Source of the DNA: Gemmatimonadota bacterium
Lineage (GTDB): Bacteria; Gemmatimonadota; Gemmatimonadetes; Gemmatimonadales; Gemmatimonadaceae
Direction of reading: 5' to 3'
Assembly: GCA_947475795.1 (NCBI GenBank)
Contig: CANJOX010000268.1
Span: 1 to 5,073, forward strand
DNA: 5,073 nt
The notes beneath the pieces were generated by a model. The model saw nothing but the letters and a program-made list of their open reading frames with translations. It did not search any database and was not told the DNA's origin. The position numbers and the translations under genes were made by a program. Of the stretch, positions 1 through 5,073 are shown piece by piece. Each line of letters opens with the position of its first letter. The first letter of the stretch is position 1.

Positions 1-4
1 GGGT

Positions 5-28
5 TCGGGGTCGACTACTCGACCCCGA
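5..28 (-). terminator. Perfect 10-bp hairpin over the stop codon of the RAM-domain gene
   Basis: The arms TCGGGGTCGA (5-14) and TCGACCCCGA (19-28) are perfect reverse complements around the 4-nt loop CTAC. On the minus strand the loop contains the TAG stop codon (17-15) of the RAM-domain gene. A GC-rich hairpin exactly at the end of a two-gene unit suggests a transcription terminator or a 3'-end stabilising structure. Only four bases lie beyond it in the window and they are not a U tract, so a classic intrinsic terminator cannot be confirmed. The structure is seen directly; its function is inferred. Confidence 0.55.
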
Positions 29-293
29 TGTCCCACGCCTGCTCGAGATCGTTGCGGCTGTATGCGCGGAAGGCCGTGAGCGTTTGCGTCCGGATGATGC
101 CCGGCACTTTGGCGAACTCCTCGGTCACGACGGTCGCGATGCGCTCGAGATCGGGCACGCGCACGATGGCGACGAGATCCCACGCTCCCGACACCGAGTA
201 GACCTCGCTGACGCCTTCGATTCCCGCGAGCGCAGTCGCGCAGGCGGGAATGGTTTTCGGATCAGCCTGCACCAGCACGATGGTCGTGATCAT
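15..293 (-). CDS. Stand-alone Lrp/AsnC ligand-binding (RAM) domain protein
   Basis: This 92-residue protein consists only of the RAM (AsnC_trans_reg) domain of Lrp/AsnC regulators, a beta-alpha-beta-beta-alpha-beta fold that oligomerises and binds amino acids between subunits. Family-like features are the first strand MITTIVLVQ, the G-A-W-D segment at residues 36-39 (usually G-x-x-D), the helix after it, and V-P-G-I at 63-66 followed by the T-x-T of the last strand (T69, T71). Full-length Lrp proteins carry about 60 N-terminal residues of helix-turn-helix, which are absent. The frame stays open upstream but overlaps the aminotransferase gene and encodes nothing Lrp-like there. The ATG at 293 is supported by a GAGG five bases upstream. 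It lies 38 bp after the aminotransferase stop and is probably co-transcribed with it. Known stand-alone RAM proteins are thought to be amino acid sensors, partners of full-length Lrp proteins, or enzyme modulators; the role here is unproven. Confidence 0.85.
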   Translation of the reverse strand: MITTIVLVQADPKTIPACATALAGIEGVSEVYSVSGAWDLVAIVRVPDLERIATVVTEEFAKVPGIIRTQTLTAFRAYSRNDLEQAWDIGVE

Positions 294-298
294 GATCG

Positions 299-302
299 CC
301 TC
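299..302 (-). promoter_or_regulatory. Ribosome binding site of the RAM-domain gene
   Basis: On the minus strand GAGG lies five bases before the ATG at 293, a good match to the anti-SD core at suitable spacing. It fixes the start of the short protein and argues against the longer reading frame that overlaps the aminotransferase gene. Confidence 0.6.
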
Positions 303-331
303 GAAAACGTGAAAGAGTCGCGGATGTCCGC

Positions 332-1525
332 TCAGGCGCCGGTGAGACAACGGGCGATGCGCGTCACGCCCTCGACGGCCACCGACTCCGTCGTGGCGTA
401 ACTCGCGCGAATCCAGTCGGGCGTCAGGAAGGCACTGCCCGGCACGACCGCCACCTTGTGCTCCTCGAGCACGGCGGCGGCGAACGCCGCGCCGGCGTCG
501 GCAGCCCCGCGGAAGCCCGCGACGTTGATGTACACGTAGAAGGCGCCGGCCGGATGTACATAGCGGATCGTCGGGAAGGCGGCGAGCGCCGCCACCACCG
601 CATCTCGGCGCTGCCGGAATTCCTTGACCATGTAGTTCACGGCAGCATTCGCCTCCGACTGCCGCTCGAGGGCGGCGAGCGCGGCATGCTGCGACACGGC
701 CGCGGCGTTCGACGTCGTGTGCGACTGAAACGCCGTCATCGCCTTCGAGACGGCCACCGGCGCGATCGTCCAGCCGATCCGCCATCCCGTCATCGCGTAC
801 GCCTTCGCGACGCCGTTGATCACGATCAGGTTGTCGCGCGTCTTCGCGACTTCGAGCGCCGACTGTGCACCGCCCTCGTAGGCAATGCGCAGATAAATCT
901 CGTCGGCGAGCACCCACCAACCCTTGTCGGCCGCGAGGTCGAGAATCGCCGTGAGTTCGTCGCGCGTGTACACGGCGCCGGTGGGATTGCTCGGCGAATT
1001 GAGCATGAGCCCCTTCGTGCGCGGCGTCGCGGCGGCGGCCAGCTGGGCCGCCGTCACCGTGAGGTCGTTCGCTTCGTCACCGAACACCGGCACCGATACC
1101 GCGCGCGCCAGCTCGACCATTTCGAAGTAGCTCGTCCACGCTGGCGTGGGAATCAGCACTTCGTCGCCGGGGCCAAAGCAGCAGACGCACGCGTTGTAGA
1201 GCGACTGCTTGGACCCGTTGGACACGACGATTTCCGCCGCCGTGATCTGCGCGCCATGCGCGAGCAGCCGGTTGGCGTCGGCAGCGATGGCTTCACGAAG
1301 CGGCAGAATGCCTTCGGTGGCGGTGTAGCGGGTCGCCCCCGCTTCGACGGCCGCCTCGGCCGCCTCACGGATAAAGGCCGGCGTATCGAAATCGGGCTCA
1401 CCGGCACCGAGATCGATGATGGCCTGGCCGGCAGCCTTGAGCGCCCTCGCCTTGGCGGCTACGGCCAGCGTCGCGGATTCCTTGAGTCGGGCGATATTGG
1501 CGGACGGCTGGAAAACCAGAGACAT
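332..1525 (-). CDS. Class I PLP-dependent aminotransferase, aspartate aminotransferase type (subgroup I-gamma)
   Basis: This cytoplasmic enzyme of 397 residues, normal for the family, transfers an amino group between aspartate (or a related amino acid) and 2-oxoglutarate through pyridoxal phosphate. The N-terminus (SATLAVAAKARALKAAG, then L-G-A-G-E-P-D-F-D-T-P at 39-49) is typical of bacterial subgroup I-gamma enzymes. Visible active-site elements are the phosphate-binding S-N-G-S-K-Q (102-107), the ring-stacking Trp130, N-P-T-G (180-183), Asp208 and Tyr211 in LADEIY, the Schiff-base Lys241 in AKAYAMTGWRIG with Arg249, and the carboxylate-binding Arg373 in WIRASYATTE. The ATG at 1525 is chosen because the family-like sequence begins there, although no clear SD precedes it. 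A longer TTG start at 1624 would add 33 residues of non-family sequence. Some enzymes of this subgroup also, or mainly, transaminate prephenate, and sequence reading alone does not settle substrate choice, so no gene symbol is given. It leads a two-gene unit with the RAM-domain protein. Confidence 0.95.
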   Translation of the reverse strand: MSLVFQPSANIARLKESATLAVAAKARALKAAGQAIIDLGAGEPDFDTPAFIREAAEAAVEAGATRYTATEGILPLREAIAADANRLLAHGAQITAAEIVVSNGSKQSLYNACVCCFGPGDEVLIPTPAWTSYFEMVELARAVSVPVFGDEANDLTVTAAQLAAAATPRTKGLMLNSPSNPTGAVYTRDELTAILDLAADKGWWVLADEIYLRIAYEGGAQSALEVAKTRDNLIVINGVAKAYAMTGWRIGWTIAPVAVSKAMTAFQSHTTSNAAAVSQHAALAALERQSEANAAVNYMVKEFRQRRDAVVAALAAFPTIRYVHPAGAFYVYINVAGFRGAADAGAAFAAAVLEEHKVAVVPGSAFLTPDWIRASYATTESVAVEGVTRIARCLTGA

Positions 1526-1735
1526 GAGCGAGAGGCGGAACGAGGTGGGTGCCCAGGGAAACACGCGCCCCCCCTGCAGTTCGGGGCCGGACGGGGATAC
1601 CTTTCGAGGCTGGACAAGAAGCAATTAAGCGCGCCTGACAGAGGTGCGCTACGCAGTTGCGCTGTGCGGGTACGCGATGCGCCATAGGGGCGCGACAATC
1701 ACTGGCCGTTGGGCGGCCAGGCTGACCGACAATCG
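1526..1735. other. Divergent intergenic region between the aminotransferase and pseudo-helicase genes
   Basis: This 210-bp region must hold promoters for both directions. No convincing -35/-10 pair with normal spacing was found on either strand. Its distinctive content is the inverted repeat at 1702-1720 and the two CGACAATC copies that flank it, next to the pseudo-helicase start. No small gene is supported. Confidence 0.7.
1693..1734. promoter_or_regulatory. Candidate operator: direct repeat CGACAATC flanking a 7-bp inverted repeat
   Basis: CGACAATC occurs at 1693-1700 and again at 1727-1734, with starts 34 bp apart. Between them CTGGCCG (1702-1708) and CGGCCAG (1714-1720) form a perfect inverted repeat around TTGGG. 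The downstream copy ends one base before the ATG at 1736. The layout could be a protein-binding site or a leader hairpin controlling translation of the RNA-binding protein downstream. The symmetry is seen; any regulatory role is inference, and 7- and 8-bp repeats can arise by chance in GC-rich DNA. Confidence 0.35.
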
Positions 1736-3565
1736 ATGGGGTGGGGCGTGGGCGAGCAAGAACGGGAAGAGACGTCGCCAGGGGCGACGCGGAGCCAGCA
1801 CGTGGTGCTGCAGGGACCCGCCGATCTGCGGATGATGAGCGCCGCCATGCGTCCGGGGCTCGAACGGAGCCGCGGTGTGCAGCGCGTAGCGGCACCGACG
1901 TGCCTGGTGATCACCCCCACGGTCGAGCAGGCGCTCAGCGCCGCCGAGCAGGCGCGGCTGTTGCTGGCCGATGAGTCACTCCGGGTCGTGCCGGTGTCGT
2001 CAGCCATCCGCGCGCGGCGCGTGCTGGCGGCCGGCCCGGTCGCCGTGGTGACCGGCACCGCCGCCGACCTCCTCGCGCTCCGATCGGAGGCCGCCATCGA
2101 CCTGCAGCATCTGCAGGTACTGGTGGTGTTCAGCCTCGATGAAATTCTCGCCGAGAAGAGCGGCGAGACGCTGCAATCGCTGCTCGGCGATGCGCCGGAC
2201 GACATGATGCGCGTGGCGACCATCGACAGCGAGTCCGATGACATCGACGCGTTTCTCGAAGCGCAACTCCGGCGCGCCCGCCGTCTCACCCCGCTGCTCA
2301 CCGGCGAGACGCCGCTCGCGATGACGCCGAGCTTCGTGATCACCTCAGCCGGCGGACGCGCGGATGCCCTCCGCGGCATCCTCGACGAAGTGGACCCGCC
2401 GTCGGTGGTCGTCGTCGCGGCCACCGAGGTCGGCCTGCGTGACGCGCAGGCGGCGATCACGCGCATGGGGATGGTCATCGACGGCTTGAACGTTCAGGTC
2501 GTGCGCCAGGCCACGTCGCAGCATGTGGCGCTCGTGGTGCTCTGGGAGGCGCCCGCCTCGCACGACACGCTGGTGGAGGCGTTGACCGCCCGCCCCGTCG
2601 ATGCCGTGGCACTGTTGCTCCCCGACGAACTGGCCGCGTTCCGCCGCATGACGGCGGGGCTGGCGGAAGCGTGGACGCCCACGGTGCGCAAGGCGAACGC
2701 CGAGAGCCGTGTGCAGACGCTGCGGACCGCGCTGCGCTCCACGCTAGCCAACTCCGGCGGCACGTCGGCGAGTGAGATGGCGCTGCTGGCGCCGTTGCTC
2801 GACACGCACGATGCGTTGGAAATCGCCGCGGCGGCGCTGCGGTTGTACGAAGGGGCACGCCGCGACGCCCTCACGGTGCGCGCGAAGGCGGCCACCGCCG
2901 GTCCGACACGCACGCCGCTGTCGGCTGGCGTCCGCCCCGACGCTCCGGCCGCGACCGGCAAGCAGCGGGTCTTCCTGGCCGCGGGCAAGCGCGACGGCGT
3001 GCGGATCGGGGACATCGTCGGTGCGGTGGCCAACGAAGCCGGCATTCCGGGTGAGCGCATCGGACAGGTGGAATTGTTCGAATCGCATGCGATCGTGGAG
3101 CTGGCGGCGGACGATGCCGCCAAGGCGGTGCAAGCACTGGGCAGCGTGTCGCTGCGTGGCCGTCGGCTCAGTGCGCGCATCGACGAGCGCACCGGCGATG
3201 CGCCGCGTGGTGGAGACCGCGGTGGAGACCGGGGCGGAGCACGTGGCCCGCGGAGCGAACGGACGTTCGGCCCGCCGCGCGGCGGACCGCGTCGTGACAC
3301 CGGCGACCGGCCAGCCCGACCCTCGTTCGGTGGCGATCGCCCGGCCCGTCCGTCGTTCGGCGGCGACCGTGGACCGCGTCCGGAAGGACGTGGTGGACCG
3401 GGACGTGGCGGACCGCCGCGCGCGGCCGATGAGCGGCTGGCGTTCGGTGATCGCCCGGTGCGCGAGCGCGCCGAAGGGCGCGCGGAGTGGTCGGAGCGTG
3501 GTGAGCGGATGCAGAACGCGAGCCGCAAGCCGCGTCCGAACACCGAACCGGGCACCGAGGGCTGA
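1736..3565 (+). CDS. Degenerate DEAD-box helicase-like protein with intact DbpA-type RNA-binding domain and RGG-rich tail
   Basis: The protein has about 609 residues. Residues 20-165 follow the first RecA domain of DEAD-box helicases in spacing, but the motifs are replaced: motif I A-P-T-G-S-G-K-T reads G-P-A-D-L-R-M-M (27-34, no Walker lysine), Ia P-T-R-E-L-A reads P-T-V-E-Q-A (61-66), Ib T-P-G-R reads T-A-A-D (108-111), DEAD reads F-S-L-D (132-135), and S-A-T reads V-A-T (160-162). A second RecA-like region (about 199-305) keeps the motif IV surroundings but lacks motif V and H-R-x-G-R-x-G-R. No Q motif is present. Residues 409-482 match the DbpA C-terminal RNA-binding domain, with [19 protein letters not shown] and G-I-P-G-E-R-I-G. 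The last 127 residues are rich in Arg, Gly, Asp and Pro with RGG boxes. ATP hydrolysis is not expected; RNA binding is. A start at or before 1736 is needed to include the motif I remnant. TTG 1709 and GTG 1748 are alternatives, and none has a clear SD. It could instead be described as a DbpA-domain RNA-binding protein of unknown role. Confidence 0.85.
   Translation: MGWGVGEQEREETSPGATRSQHVVLQGPADLRMMSAAMRPGLERSRGVQRVAAPTCLVITPTVEQALSAAEQARLLLADESLRVVPVSSAIRARRVLAAGPVAVVTGTAADLLALRSEAAIDLQHLQVLVVFSLDEILAEKSGETLQSLLGDAPDDMMRVATIDSESDDIDAFLEAQLRRARRLTPLLTGETPLAMTPSFVITSAGGRADALRGILDEVDPPSVVVVAATEVGLRDAQAAITRMGMVIDGLNVQVVRQATSQHVALVVLWEAPASHDTLVEALTARPVDAVALLLPDELAAFRRMTAGLAEAWTPTVRKANAESRVQTLRTALRSTLANSGGTSASEMALLAPLLDTHDALEIAAAALRLYEGARRDALTVRAKAATAGPTRTPLSAGVRPDAPAATGKQRVFLAAGKRDGVRIGDIVGAVANEAGIPGERIGQVELFESHAIVELAADDAAKAVQALGSVSLRGRRLSARIDERTGDAPRGGDRGGDRGGARGPRSERTFGPPRGGPRRDTGDRPARPSFGGDRPARPSFGGDRGPRPEGRGGPGRGGPPRAADERLAFGDRPVRERAEGRAEWSERGERMQNASRKPRPNTEPGTEG
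3209..3232 (+). repeat. Tandem 12-bp repeat encoding G-G-D-R twice
   Basis: GGTGGAGACCG(C/G) occurs twice in direct succession, in frame with the pseudo-helicase. The single difference is synonymous. It begins the Arg/Gly-rich tail, whose [14 protein letters not shown] run resembles RGG-box RNA-binding segments. Confidence 0.75.
3302..3361 (+). repeat. Tandem 30-bp repeat encoding [10 protein letters not shown] twice
   Basis: Units 3302-3331 and 3332-3361 each encode the same ten residues in frame. Six of the ten codons differ and all six differences are synonymous third-position changes. A third, partial unit (G-D-R-G-P-R-P) follows from 3362. This suggests an older duplication, with the peptide kept by selection, in a disordered basic tail. 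Confidence 0.85.
3557..3560 (+). promoter_or_regulatory. Ribosome binding site of the thymidine kinase gene
   Basis: GAGG lies seven bases before the ATG at 3568, inside the last codons of the pseudo-helicase gene. With the upstream TGA only two bases from the ATG, translation of the two genes is probably coupled. Confidence 0.65.
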
Positions 3566-3567
3566 CC

Positions 3568-4179
3568 ATGAGCAGCAGCTTCCAGGTCTCCGGGGGATGG
3601 ATGGAGGTCGTGGCCGGCTCGATGTTCAGCGGCAAGACCGAAGAGCTGTTACGGCGTGTGCGGCGGGCGACGATCGCCCGCAAGCGCGTGCAGGTGTTCA
3701 AGTCGCATCTCGATGACCGGTACGCCGGGTTGTGGAGCGTGTCCAGCCACGACCGGCGCACCTTCGAGGCGATTCCGGTCGACTCGTCGGCGCAGATTCT
3801 GCTGCGTCTCGATCCGATGGCGCAGGTTGTCGCCATCGACGAGGCGCAGTTCCTCGACGCCGGGATCGTGCAGGTGGCGTCGAGTCTGGCGGATCGCGGC
3901 CGACGCGTGATTCTGGCCGGGATCGACAGTGACTTCCGTGGCGAACCGTTCGGCCCCATGCCGCAACTCATGGCCGTGGCCGAACTGGTCGACAAGCTGC
4001 ACGCGATCTGCGTGCTATGCGGCGCGCCGGCCAGTCGCAATCAGCGGCTGATCGGCGGGAAGCCGGCCCCGTACGATTCCCCCACGATCATGGTGGGGGC
4101 CGCCGACGCCTACGAAGCACGGTGCCGCGCCTGCCATATGGTGCCGCGCGCCACCGAGGCGCAGCAGCAGCTCCTGTAG
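3568..4179 (+). CDS. tdk: Thymidine kinase, type II (TK1-like)
   Basis: This cytoplasmic salvage enzyme phosphorylates thymidine to dTMP with ATP. Its 203 residues fit the homotetrameric TK1-like family. The P-loop is G-S-M-F-S-G-K-T (17-24). D-E-A-Q-F (91-95) holds the expected catalytic base Glu92 and a magnesium-site aspartate. [12 protein letters not shown] (117-128) matches the conserved A-G-L-D-x-D-F-x-G-x-P-F segment of the thymidine site. The structural zinc cysteines are C148 and C151 (C-V-L-C) and C186 and C189 (C-R-A-C-H). The lasso region [11 protein letters not shown] (159-169) through Y182-E-A-R is also present. All key residues are intact, so the enzyme should be active. The ATG at 3568 is set by the SD at 3557 and leaves about 11 residues before the first conserved strand. 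The gene is the second of a pair with the pseudo-helicase and ends at a convergent junction with a strong hairpin. Confidence 0.97.
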   Translation: MSSSFQVSGGWMEVVAGSMFSGKTEELLRRVRRATIARKRVQVFKSHLDDRYAGLWSVSSHDRRTFEAIPVDSSAQILLRLDPMAQVVAIDEAQFLDAGIVQVASSLADRGRRVILAGIDSDFRGEPFGPMPQLMAVAELVDKLHAICVLCGAPASRNQRLIGGKPAPYDSPTIMVGAADAYEARCRACHMVPRATEAQQQLL

Positions 4180-4186
4180 CACAGCG

Positions 4187-4229
4187 ATGCGGCGAGCGAT
4201 CAGCGCGGTTGCGCGATCGCCCGCTGCAT
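4187..4229. terminator. Long imperfect hairpin at the convergent gene junction, probable bidirectional terminator
   Basis: On the plus strand ATGCGGCG (4187-4194) pairs with CGCTGCAT (4222-4229) with one G-U wobble, GCGATC (4196-4201) pairs with GATCGC (4215-4220), and GCGC (4203-4206) pairs with GCGC (4211-4214) around the loop GGTT. One A-C mismatch and one bulged A interrupt about 18 base pairs. It starts eight bases after the thymidine kinase stop and covers the stop and last nine codons of the opposing kinase gene. No T tract follows on either side, so termination may rely on Rho or on the strong stem alone. Confidence 0.6.
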
Positions 4230-5073
4230 GGCGGCCGCCAGCTGCGCACTCGTGAACGGCTTGCTCACGAAGGGCATGTTGCGCGCATCGATTTCGAGGC
4301 GCGCATCTGGATTCACGCTGTAGCCGCTCACCGCGACGATCGGGATCGCGGGATAACGGGCCGTCACGATTTCGATGAGTTCGAGCCCGCTCATCCCCGG
4401 CATGGTCAGATCGGTCACGATCATCGAAACCTGGGCGGCATGCAGCGACAGAATGTCCAGCGCACGCTGCGCTGACGTGGCCGTCACGACGGCGTGCCCG
4501 AGCTTCTCGAGCACCCGCCGGCCGATGTCGATCAGCAGCGGGTCATCGTCCACCAACAGGACGCTTTGCGCGTCGGGCACGATCACCGCCGACGCCGCTG
4601 GTGTGGCGCGCGTGGGACCGGTGCCAGGCGCCGGAAAGTAGAGCTTCAGCGTCGTCCCCGCCCCCGGTGACGAGTCACATTCGATGAAGCCGCGGCTCTG
4701 ATGCACGAGCCCATGCACCGAGGCGAGCCCCATCCCCTTGTTCAGGCCGAATTCATGCGTCGAGAAGAACGGTTCGAAGAGCCGGGCCTTGATCTCCTCA
4801 CTCATGCCGGTGCCGGTGTCGCTCACGGACAGCCTGGCGTACGGCCTCGCCACGCTCCCGTCGTCGGCATTCGGTGACTGCGTCACGACCTCAGCGGTGG
4901 CGAGCACCAACGTCCCACCGGCCGGCATCGACGCGATCGCATTGTCGACCAGCGCGCGCAGCGCATCGAGCAGTCGCGTGCGATCGACCGCGGCATGCAC
5001 CGCCCCCGCGGCCGGCTCCACGCGCACCGTGATCGCGAGGGGCACTTCATCCCGGATGACGGGCAGCTGGTCA
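4200..5073 (-). CDS. Hybrid sensor histidine kinase, C-terminal part (HATPase plus receiver domain), cut by the window edge
   Basis: About 290 residues are visible; the frame is still open at 5073, so the sensor and the His-containing dimerisation domain lie outside. Counting from the first full codon (5072), residues 1-148 form the HATPase_c domain: N box with Asn44 (L-V-D-N-A), G1 box D-T-G-T-G (85-89), F box F-E-P-F-F (99-103) and G2 box G-M-G-L (113-116). After a short Ala/Pro linker a receiver domain spans about 170-286, with the acidic D-D-D (175-177), phospho-acceptor Asp221 in T-D-L-T-M-P-G, Ser249 and Lys271 (S-K-P-F). All residues for ATP binding and phosphotransfer are intact. A GTG at 5045 is not a credible start because the sequence before it continues the domain. 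The protein ends soon after the receiver domain with no output domain, so phosphate probably passes to a separate partner or the receiver modulates the kinase. It converges on the thymidine kinase gene with a 20-bp gap. Confidence 0.93.
   Translation of the reverse strand, partial: DQLPVIRDEVPLAITVRVEPAAGAVHAAVDRTRLLDALRALVDNAIASMPAGGTLVLATAEVVTQSPNADDGSVARPYARLSVSDTGTGMSEEIKARLFEPFFSTHEFGLNKGMGLASVHGLVHQSRGFIECDSSPGAGTTLKLYFPAPGTGPTRATPAASAVIVPDAQSVLLVDDDPLLIDIGRRVLEKLGHAVVTATSAQRALDILSLHAAQVSMIVTDLTMPGMSGLELIEIVTARYPAIPIVAVSGYSVNPDARLEIDARNMPFVSKPFTSAQLAAAMQRAIAQPR

Noticed and set aside
320..331. Small inverted repeat GCGGATGTCCGC just after the aminotransferase stop, as a terminator
   Set aside because: A realistic loop leaves only four base pairs, and the downstream gene lies 38 bp away with its own SD, which fits co-transcription better.
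788..805. Ala instead of the more usual Ser before the PLP lysine of the aminotransferase (A-K-A-Y-A-M-T-G-W-R)
   Set aside because: As far as I recall, active bacterial enzymes of this subgroup, such as that of Thermus, also have Ala here, so it does not indicate an altered enzyme.
294..920. N-terminal extension of the RAM-domain protein to 301 residues
   Set aside because: The extra part overlaps the aminotransferase in another frame, has low-complexity Arg/Gly content and no helix-turn-helix, while the ATG at 293 has its own SD.
458..1687. A 409-codon open frame on the plus strand opposite the aminotransferase
   Set aside because: The translation is Arg-, Gly- and His-rich with no domain, and the opposite strand encodes a complete, well-conserved aminotransferase.
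1594..1690. Possible sigma-70 promoters: TTGCTT/TATCCC (minus, 1624-1594) and TTGCGC/CATAGG (plus, 1657-1688)
   Set aside because: Spacers of 19 and 20 bp and poor -10 matches make these no better than chance in a 210-bp region.
2100..2118. Perfect inverted repeat ACCTGCAG-CAT-CTGCAGGT
   Set aside because: It lies inside the pseudo-helicase coding sequence and arises from the repeated Leu-Gln codons of L-Q-H-L-Q; the three-base loop and position give no reason for a function.
2494..3555. A 353-codon open frame on the minus strand opposite the pseudo-helicase
   Set aside because: It is Arg/Ser/Pro-rich with no recognisable domain and mirrors the Gly/Arg-rich coding strand. Long antisense frames are common in GC-rich genes.

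Overview
The window is high-GC bacterial chromosomal DNA with compact gene packing and a strong preference for G or C at third codon positions. No 16S marker or lineage-specific protein is present. The pseudo-helicase/thymidine kinase pair and overall protein style suggest Gemmatimonadota, but this is only an impression. No tRNA, rRNA, CRISPR array, insertion sequence or phage gene is visible, and base composition is uniform, so there is no sign of recent transfer.

Layout: (1) 15-1525, minus strand, a two-gene unit. A class I PLP-dependent aspartate-type aminotransferase (332-1525) is followed after 38 bp by a 92-residue stand-alone Lrp/AsnC ligand-binding (RAM) domain protein without a DNA-binding domain (15-293). 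A perfect 10-bp hairpin (5-28) surrounds the stop codon of the second gene. (2) 1526-1735, a 210-bp divergent intergenic region with a 7-bp perfect inverted repeat flanked by two copies of CGACAATC. (3) 1736-4179, plus strand. The first gene encodes a protein of about 609 residues with the outline of a DEAD-box RNA helicase, but every catalytic motif is replaced. It keeps an intact DbpA-type RNA-binding domain and adds an Arg/Gly-rich tail. Two bases downstream lies a type II thymidine kinase with its SD inside the end of the first gene. (4) 4180-4199, a convergent junction covered by a long imperfect hairpin (4187-4229), probably a bidirectional terminator. (5) 4200-5073, minus strand, the C-terminal part of a hybrid sensor histidine kinase (HATPase plus receiver domain), cut by the window edge.

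The aminotransferase and RAM protein probably work together in amino acid metabolism, with the RAM protein perhaps sensing an amino acid. The pseudo-helicase is probably an RNA-binding, non-ATPase protein of ribosome or RNA metabolism. Its link to the thymidine kinase may be no more than shared transcription and translation. The pseudo-helicase is the most interesting item here: the spacing of the helicase fold can be followed motif by motif while the ATP- and RNA-remodelling residues are gone, yet the RNA-binding module is preserved.
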